This document shows positions 6,650 through 10,879 of a stretch of DNA of 10,879 nucleotides, in pieces. Source of the stretch: Candidatus Aerophobota bacterium (lineage in GTDB: Bacteria; Aerophobota; Aerophobia; Aerophobales; B3-G15); contig JAGGZA010000085.1 in NCBI GenBank assembly GCA_021162265.1, positions 1 through 10,879 on the forward strand, in the 5' to 3' direction. The notes under the pieces were generated by a model. The model worked only from the letters and a program-made list of their open reading frames with translations, searched no databases and was not told where the DNA came from. Every line of letters starts with the position of its first letter. Position 1 is the first letter of the stretch. Both the position numbers and the translations under genes were made by a program.

Positions 6650-7669
6650 TTGCTGCGCCGGCAATTAACAATTCTGGGGTTTCTAATTATAGCAATACTT
6701 ATCAGTATAGGGGTGAGTTTATCAGTAGGAACTGTTCCTATTCCTTTGTTTAGAACTTTAAAAATAGTACTCAGCAGAGTTCCTTACTTCCAGGGGTTTG
6801 GTAGTGGTATCCCGGATAAGTACTTCACAATTCTCTTTAATTTAAGACTCCCCCGGATTTTATTAGCTCTGCTGGTTGGAGCAGGACTTGCCACTGCAGG
6901 GGTGGACATGCAGGGGTTATTTAGAAATCCAATGGCAAGTCCTTATGTAGTGGGGGTTTCATCAGGGTCTTCATTTGGTGCAGCTCTTGCTATGCTTATC
7001 TTCCCTGGTATTTTTTCTGTACCTGCAGGTGCTTTTGTTTTTGGAGTTATCACTACCTTTCTGGTATATAGAATATCTTTTAAAAGAGGGAAGGTAGCTA
7101 CAGAGACTCTTCTTCTTGCCGGTATTGCTGTAGGATTTTTTTTCTCAGCCATTACTTCCTTGCTGATGTATACCGCTGCATCGGATATTCACAGACTTGT
7201 CTTCTGGATTATGGGAGGATTCTGGAATAGCAGTTGGCTACGTCTTCTGGCAATAGTTCCTTTTGTTGGATTTGGTATTCCTGCTATTTGTTATTTTGCA
7301 CGAGATTTAAATATTATGCAGCTGGGGGAGGAATCTGCTATCCATCTGGGGGTGGAAGTTGAGCAGGTAAAAAAGATTCTTCTCATTTTTGCCTCTTTGA
7401 TTACCGCATCCTGCGTTTCAGTAAGTGGTATAATTGGGTTTGTGGGACTGATTATCCCTCATATTACAAGATTGTTAGTAGGACCAGACCATAGAGTGCT
7501 TATTCCCGCTACTGCTCTTGTGGGAGGGATATTTTTGCTCTGGTGTGATACTCTGGCAAGGACAGTAATTGCTCCAGTGGAACTTCCTGTGGGAATAATC
7601 ACTGCCTGTTTTGGTGCCCCATTTTTTATATACCTTTTAATTAAAAGTAAAAGAGGCTCTTATGCTTGA
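6650..7669 (+). CDS. btuC: Corrinoid ABC transporter permease (BtuC, FecCD family)
   Basis: Polytopic inner-membrane subunit that would form, as a dimer with BtuD, the corrinoid channel fed by BtuF. The 339 residues and about ten hydrophobic segments fit the FecCD/BtuC family. Signatures: LRLPRILLALLVGAGLA (65-81), FRNPMASPYVVGVSSG (91-106), GGFWNSSW (189-196), LGEESAIHLGV (225-235), GIIGFVGLIIPHITRLLVG (260-278) and the end ELPVGIITACFGAPFFIYLL (311-330). The start is TTG directly after the cobQ stop, and the end overlaps btuD by eight bases. The family also transports ferric siderophores and haem; corrinoid is chosen because the gene lies inside a B12 operon. Confidence 0.88.
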   Translation: MLRRQLTILGFLIIAILISIGVSLSVGTVPIPLFRTLKIVLSRVPYFQGFGSGIPDKYFTILFNLRLPRILLALLVGAGLATAGVDMQGLFRNPMASPYVVGVSSGSSFGAALAMLIFPGIFSVPAGAFVFGVITTFLVYRISFKRGKVATETLLLAGIAVGFFFSAITSLLMYTAASDIHRLVFWIMGGFWNSSWLRLLAIVPFVGFGIPAICYFARDLNIMQLGEESAIHLGVEVEQVKKILLIFASLITASCVSVSGIIGFVGLIIPHITRLLVGPDHRVLIPATALVGGIFLLWCDTLARTVIAPVELPVGIITACFGAPFFIYLLIKSKRGSYA

Positions 7670-8921
7670 GGTTAAAGAGGTCTCATTTTCCTTAAATGGT
7701 AAAAAGATTCTCCAGGATATAGATTTTACTCTATCATCCGGGGATTTCCTGGGAATAGTGGGACCAAATGGTGCAGGGAAAACAACTCTTTTAAGACTGA
7801 TAAGTGGAGTTGTTTATCCTGAAAGGGGAAAGATACTGATAGAGGGGAAGAATATTGAAAGTTTAAATTACCGCAGGTTAGCTTTAAAAATAGCAATGGT
7901 TCCTCAGAATACTTTTATAAATTTTCCATTTACCGTTTTTGATGTAGTTCTTATGGGAAGGACTCCTTATCTTGGAAGATTTGAGCGAGAGACAGAAAGA
8001 GACCTGAGTAAAGTTAAGGAGTGTATGGATTTAACCGGTGTCTGGCATTTGAGAGAGAGAAGGGTTACGGAGATAAGCGGAGGCGAACTCCAGAGAGTTA
8101 TTATAGCTCAAGCTCTTGCTCAGGATACTCCTGTTTTGCTTCTTGATGAGCCCACTTCTCACCTTGATATAAATCATGAACTTGAAATTATTTCAATTAT
8201 CTCCAGGTTAAATGAAGAGAAGGGTAAAGCCGTGATTCTCGTTTCTCATGATCTCAATCTCGCTGCACGTTACTGCAGGAAATTAATTCTTCTTAAAGAG
8301 GGAAGAATATTTGCTGAAGGGGAAGTGGAAAAGGTGCTCACTCCTGAAAACATAAGAAGTGTTTATCATCTGAATGCTCTTGTCAGAAAACATCCTGTTA
8401 CCGGATTTATCTATACAGTCCCTGTTTCTGTTCAGACCGAAGAAGAGAGCAGGAAGAAAAGGGGTAAAGTCCATCTTATTGGTGGAGGAGGAAGTGCAAG
8501 TAAAATAATGAAGGCTCTTATTGACAGAGGATATGAGGTAAGTATAGGAGTGGTGAACATTTTTGATGCTGATTTTGAGACTGCTCAATTTTTTAAAGTT
8601 CCCTGTGTGGTGGAGGCTCCTTTTTCGCCTATCACTTCTGAATCATACCGCAAAAATATGGATTTAATTGGTAAGTCTCAAATGGTTGTTTTATGCAATG
8701 TTCCATTTGGTAGTGGAAATCTCTTAAATTTAAAAGTAGCTTTATGGGCTGTGCGGGAAAGAGGAATAAAGGTTATAGTTCACGATGGTACTCCTATTGA
8801 TAAAAGAGACTATACAGGAGGTGAAGCAAGGAGGATGTTCAGTAGTTTACTTAGAGAGGGAGCTGTGGTAGTAGAAAAAGAGGATGAGTTGCTTTTTATG
8901 ATAAAGGAGTATTTTTCCTGA
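7662..8921 (+). CDS. btuD: Corrinoid ABC transporter ATPase (BtuD) with an added C-terminal Rossmann-like domain
   Basis: Residues 1 to about 255 are a complete ABC ATPase that would power BtuC: Walker A GPNGAGKTT (34-42), Q-loop Gln82, signature ISGGE (138-142), Walker B VLLLDEPT (158-165) with Glu163, D-loop SHLD (166-169) and switch His196. BtuD alone is about 250 residues. This protein has 419. After a charged linker (258-268, rich in E, R and K) comes a second domain of about 150 residues starting with a beta strand and glycine loop, HLIGGGGSASKIM (271-283), then NIFDADFETAQFF (299-311), CNVPFGSGNL (345-354) and RDYTGGEARRMF (382-393). The alternating strands and helices and early glycine loop look Rossmann-like, possibly binding a nucleotide or sensing corrinoid. 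Its function is not known to me. The open frame is uninterrupted across the junction, so the fusion looks genuine. The ATG lies inside btuC (eight-base overlap). Confidence 0.9.
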   Translation: MLEVKEVSFSLNGKKILQDIDFTLSSGDFLGIVGPNGAGKTTLLRLISGVVYPERGKILIEGKNIESLNYRRLALKIAMVPQNTFINFPFTVFDVVLMGRTPYLGRFERETERDLSKVKECMDLTGVWHLRERRVTEISGGELQRVIIAQALAQDTPVLLLDEPTSHLDINHELEIISIISRLNEEKGKAVILVSHDLNLAARYCRKLILLKEGRIFAEGEVEKVLTPENIRSVYHLNALVRKHPVTGFIYTVPVSVQTEEESRKKRGKVHLIGGGGSASKIMKALIDRGYEVSIGVVNIFDADFETAQFFKVPCVVEAPFSPITSESYRKNMDLIGKSQMVVLCNVPFGSGNLLNLKVALWAVRERGIKVIVHDGTPIDKRDYTGGEARRMFSSLLREGAVVVEKEDELLFMIKEYFS

Positions 8922-9004
8922 ATCCCAAATTTAAACGGGGAGAATTTTGCCAGGAGATAGTTAAAGATATTACTTTTACATTATAACATTATTAAGGTGA
9001 AAAA

Positions 9005-9760
9005 ATGTCAGAGGCTAAATTAAATGTGAGACTGTTAGAGATGACACAAAATGCTATATCTATTATTTATACTGCTTACAGGCAATGCTATTCACCTGAA
9101 TTTGCAGGGGACATATTTGATGAGGGGAGGGGTTTCCCGGATAAACAAGAAGAATTTATTAAAAAAGTTATTAAGCTTGGTCATGAGAGTCCACTGGAAC
9201 ATGTGAAATTTACCTTTGCTATAGAGGGTGTTTCTCGCTCTCTTACACATCAGCTTGTAAGATACAGGATTGCCTCGTATTCTCAACAAAGTCAAAGGTA
9301 CGTGAAGGAGGAAAATTTTGATTATATAATTCCTCCTTCTGTAAGTAAAGATGAGGTTTTAAAAAGAGAATTTATAAGAATAATGAAGGAAATTCAGAGA
9401 AGTTATAATAAGATAGTAAAAAGACTTGAGGAAAAAGGTATTATTGGTGAGAGAGCAAATCAGGATGCAAGGTTTATTCTTCCTCAGGCAACTGAGACCA
9501 AGATAGTTGTCACGATGAACTGTCGAGAATTGTTGCATTTTTTCGAACAAAGATGCTGCACGAGAGCTCAATGGGAAATTAGAAATCTTGCAAACAAGAT
9601 GCTTGATATATGTAGAGAGCACCTTCCAGTGGTATTTTCCAGTGCAGGAGCAAAATGTGAAAGATTAGGATATTGTCCTGAAGGTAAGTTTAGCTGTGGC
9701 AGGTATCCACTAAGAGAAGAAGTAATCAAGGAGAACAGATGCAGGAAAAAAGTAAAATAA
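9005..9760 (+). CDS. thyX: Flavin-dependent thymidylate synthase (ThyX), long cysteine-rich form
   Basis: Makes dTMP from dUMP with methylenetetrahydrofolate, FAD and NAD(P)H, releasing tetrahydrofolate rather than dihydrofolate. The ThyX signature is at residues 86-99: RYRIAS followed by QQSQRY, matching the family pattern RHRxxSxNxxSxRY except that Tyr87 replaces the usual His and Ser93 the usual Asn. HESPLEH (60-66), FILPQATETK (157-166), NCRELLHFF (172-180) and RAQWEIRNLA (187-196) support the family. The 251 residues exceed the roughly 220 of Thermotoga ThyX because of a tail with Cys218, Cys224 and Cys231 (CERLGYCPEG then SCGR), a possible metal site. ATG follows AAGGTGA (8994-9000). 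An 83-base gap after btuD holds no terminator and only a weak promoter-like TATAAC at 8982-8987 without a good -35, so co-transcription with the B12 operon is possible. Confidence 0.93.
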   Translation: MSEAKLNVRLLEMTQNAISIIYTAYRQCYSPEFAGDIFDEGRGFPDKQEEFIKKVIKLGHESPLEHVKFTFAIEGVSRSLTHQLVRYRIASYSQQSQRYVKEENFDYIIPPSVSKDEVLKREFIRIMKEIQRSYNKIVKRLEEKGIIGERANQDARFILPQATETKIVVTMNCRELLHFFEQRCCTRAQWEIRNLANKMLDICREHLPVVFSSAGAKCERLGYCPEGKFSCGRYPLREEVIKENRCRKKVK

Positions 9761-10794
9761 TAGGTAAACTTTTAAATGTAGACTGCAGGGCAACAGGCAT
9801 AGGCAGTATGCCTCATACAGATATCAATTATGTGTGTGATCTTATTCTGGATAAATGCCCGGATATCCCGTTCTGGCCTCAACTACCAAGAGTAGACCCC
9901 CGAGAAAATATGATTATTCAATTCAGTGAGAACCTTCCTTATTTGAAATTGAATTCGGAGAAAAAAAGCATTCACTATGAGGATGTAGCAGATAGAGAGG
10001 ATAGATTACTGAGGTGCTATGATTATATTGTCTCTAACGATTATGATTATTTTAAACTCAGCGAAGACTACGCGAGAGGTTTTTATCCTCTTCTTGAAAA
10101 GTCAAAAAAGAAGTCAAACTTATTTATCAAAGGTCAGGTAGTGGGACCGGTCACTTTCCTGGCTTCCATTGAAGGCAAAGAGAAAGCTCTCATTTATGAT
10201 AATGTAGCTTCCGATACTATCCTGATGTTTCTCGGTATGAAGGGACTGTGGCAGGCAAAGCAAATTAAAAAAATAGGAAAAATTCCAATAATTTTTTACG
10301 ATGAACCATACCTATCCAGTTTTGGATCAGCATATTTTCCTCTTGAGAAAGAAAAAATTGTGAGCATGATAAATAATCTTGTTGATTTTATAAAAGAGCG
10401 TGAAAAGGAAATATTAGTTGGAATTCATTGTTGTGGTAATACAGATTGGGGGATGATTTTAGAAACAAAAATAGATATTATTAGCTTTGATTCTTATGGA
10501 TTTTCTAAATACTTTGTCTTATATGCAGATGAAATTAAAAGATTTTTAGAAAGAGATGGCATAATTGCCTGGGGAGCCGTCCCCACCACAGAGTATAGTG
10601 ATAGTATTTCCCTGGAAATACTTCATCAGAAGTTAGATGAAACCTTAGAGGTTTTAGTAAAGAAGGGACTTGACAGGAGACTTCTTTTAAGAAATTCGTT
10701 ATTTACTCCTTCCTGTGGAGTGGGATTGGCAGAAGAGAAAATTAGTGAGAAAATTATTGACCTGGTAAGCAATTTAAGTGGTTATTTTGTTTAG
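9739..10794 (+). CDS. Core-MetE type methionine synthase (cobalamin-independent-type catalytic domain only)
   Basis: A 351-residue protein of the MetE/UROD superfamily that has only the catalytic barrel and lacks the N-terminal half of full-length MetE (about 750 residues). Landmarks: ATGIGSMPHTD (18-28); GQVVGPVTFL (132-141), like the MetE GPVT segment; FYDEPYLSSFG (186-196); and a zinc site recognisable as His230 and Cys232 (IHCCGNTDW), Asp251 (SFDSYG) and Cys326 (FTPSCGVG). Short MetE proteins of this kind have been reported to methylate homocysteine using methylated corrinoid or a corrinoid protein instead of methyl-folate, which fits this B12 locus. An alternative is another thiol methyltransferase of the superfamily. 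ATG 9739 follows AAGGAG (9728-9733) at five bases and lies 22 bases inside thyX, so the two are probably translated together. No other Met precedes the conserved GIGSMPH block. Confidence 0.75.
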   Translation: MQEKSKIIGKLLNVDCRATGIGSMPHTDINYVCDLILDKCPDIPFWPQLPRVDPRENMIIQFSENLPYLKLNSEKKSIHYEDVADREDRLLRCYDYIVSNDYDYFKLSEDYARGFYPLLEKSKKKSNLFIKGQVVGPVTFLASIEGKEKALIYDNVASDTILMFLGMKGLWQAKQIKKIGKIPIIFYDEPYLSSFGSAYFPLEKEKIVSMINNLVDFIKEREKEILVGIHCCGNTDWGMILETKIDIISFDSYGFSKYFVLYADEIKRFLERDGIIAWGAVPTTEYSDSISLEILHQKLDETLEVLVKKGLDRRLLLRNSLFTPSCGVGLAEEKISEKIIDLVSNLSGYFV

Positions 10795-10815
10795 CAAATT
10801 TTCTGGTAGTATACT
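10787..10815 (+). promoter_or_regulatory. Candidate sigma-70 promoter for the downstream riboswitch transcript
   Basis: TTGTTT (10787-10792) and TATACT (10810-10815) are separated by 17 bases, giving an expected start near 10822, shortly before the riboswitch core. The -35 is only half matched and overlaps the end of the MetE-like gene. A second TATACA at 10833-10838 is another possible -10 but has no suitable -35. No terminator hairpin is seen between the gene and this site. Confidence 0.35.
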
Positions 10816-10835
10816 TTAACTGTTCTTTTTACTAT

Positions 10836-10879
10836 ACAGGTAAGGTTATTTCTGTAGGCTAAAGGGAAGAGGGTGAAAA
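10836..10879 (+). promoter_or_regulatory. Cobalamin riboswitch, 5' part of the aptamer (cut by window edge)
   Basis: GGTT (10844-10847), TAAAGGGAA (10860-10868) and GGTGAAAA (10872-10879) occur in the order and spacing of the conserved 5' half of cobalamin aptamers (GGU, then UAAaAGGGAA, a short variable stem strand, then GGUGaaAA). The rest of the aptamer, including its B12 box, lies beyond the window. It sits 50 bases after the MetE-like gene on the same strand and would control the next gene or operon to the right, which is therefore expected to be B12-related. Confidence 0.8.

Noticed and set aside
8465..8921. The C-terminal domain of BtuD as CbiZ (adenosylcobinamide amidohydrolase).
   Set aside because: CbiZ is the known salvage enzyme associated with btu genes, but I see no motif that I can attribute to it; the glycine loop and strand-helix pattern suggest a Rossmann-like fold. 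A profile search would settle it.
8949..8957. GCCAGGAGA between btuD and thyX resembles the first half of a B12 box, which would suggest a riboswitch controlling thyX.
   Set aside because: The match stops after nine bases (TAGTT instead of CCTGCC), and the 200 bases upstream are btuD coding sequence with no GGGAA or GGTGAAA aptamer blocks in order.
8922..9004. A promoter for thyX in the btuD-thyX gap (TTGCCA at 8947-8952, TATTAC at 8968-8973, TATAAC at 8982-8987).
   Set aside because: The spacings are wrong (15 bases or more than 25) and no pair of elements fits well; no terminator precedes it, so an independent promoter cannot be supported.

Overview
The window is an AT-rich stretch in which every recognisable gene lies on the + strand. 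It is a cobalamin (vitamin B12) operon followed by a two-gene unit for thymidylate and methionine synthesis. A cobalamin riboswitch is cut by each window edge: the 3' end of one B12 box at the left edge and the 5' core of a second aptamer at the right edge. ThyX, a core-MetE type enzyme, late cobamide synthesis from a threonine-derived linker and AGA/AGG-rich arginine codons suggest an anaerobic bacterium, either Clostridia/Halanaerobia-like or an AT-rich candidate phylum. The substrate-binding protein has a Sec signal without a clear lipobox, which leans slightly toward a diderm. This taxonomic reading is inference.

Layout. Positions 1-153 hold the riboswitch tail, a weak hairpin with a T-tract, a strong intrinsic terminator and the btuF ribosome binding site. 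Positions 154-8921 hold eight closely spaced or overlapping genes: btuF (corrinoid-binding protein), cobT (lower-ligand base activation), pduX-like (L-threonine kinase), cobD (threonine-phosphate decarboxylase), cbiB (adenosylcobinamide-phosphate synthase), cobQ/cbiP (adenosylcobyrate synthase), btuC (permease) and btuD (ATPase with an extra C-terminal domain of about 150 residues). After an 83-base gap come thyX (9005-9760) and a short MetE-like methionine synthase (9739-10794), which overlap by 22 bases. The last 85 bases hold a candidate promoter and the start of the second riboswitch.

How the genes fit together. BtuF, BtuC and BtuD form a complete corrinoid importer, but its binding protein is separated from the membrane and ATPase genes by five biosynthetic genes. 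PduX, CobD and CbiB form a complete route from L-threonine to the aminopropanol-phosphate linker and its attachment to adenosylcobyrate. CobQ makes adenosylcobyrate, and CobT activates the lower-ligand base. The corrin adenosyltransferase, the CobU/CobP-type kinase/guanylyltransferase and CobS are not in the window. The MetE-like protein is the size of 'core-MetE' enzymes, which take methyl groups from a methylated corrinoid, so it would be a consumer of the product made upstream.

The points most worth a second look are the unassigned C-terminal domain of BtuD, a possible B12-box/terminator antiterminator pairing at the left edge, the second riboswitch at the right edge, and the thyX/core-metE pair between the two B12 switches.
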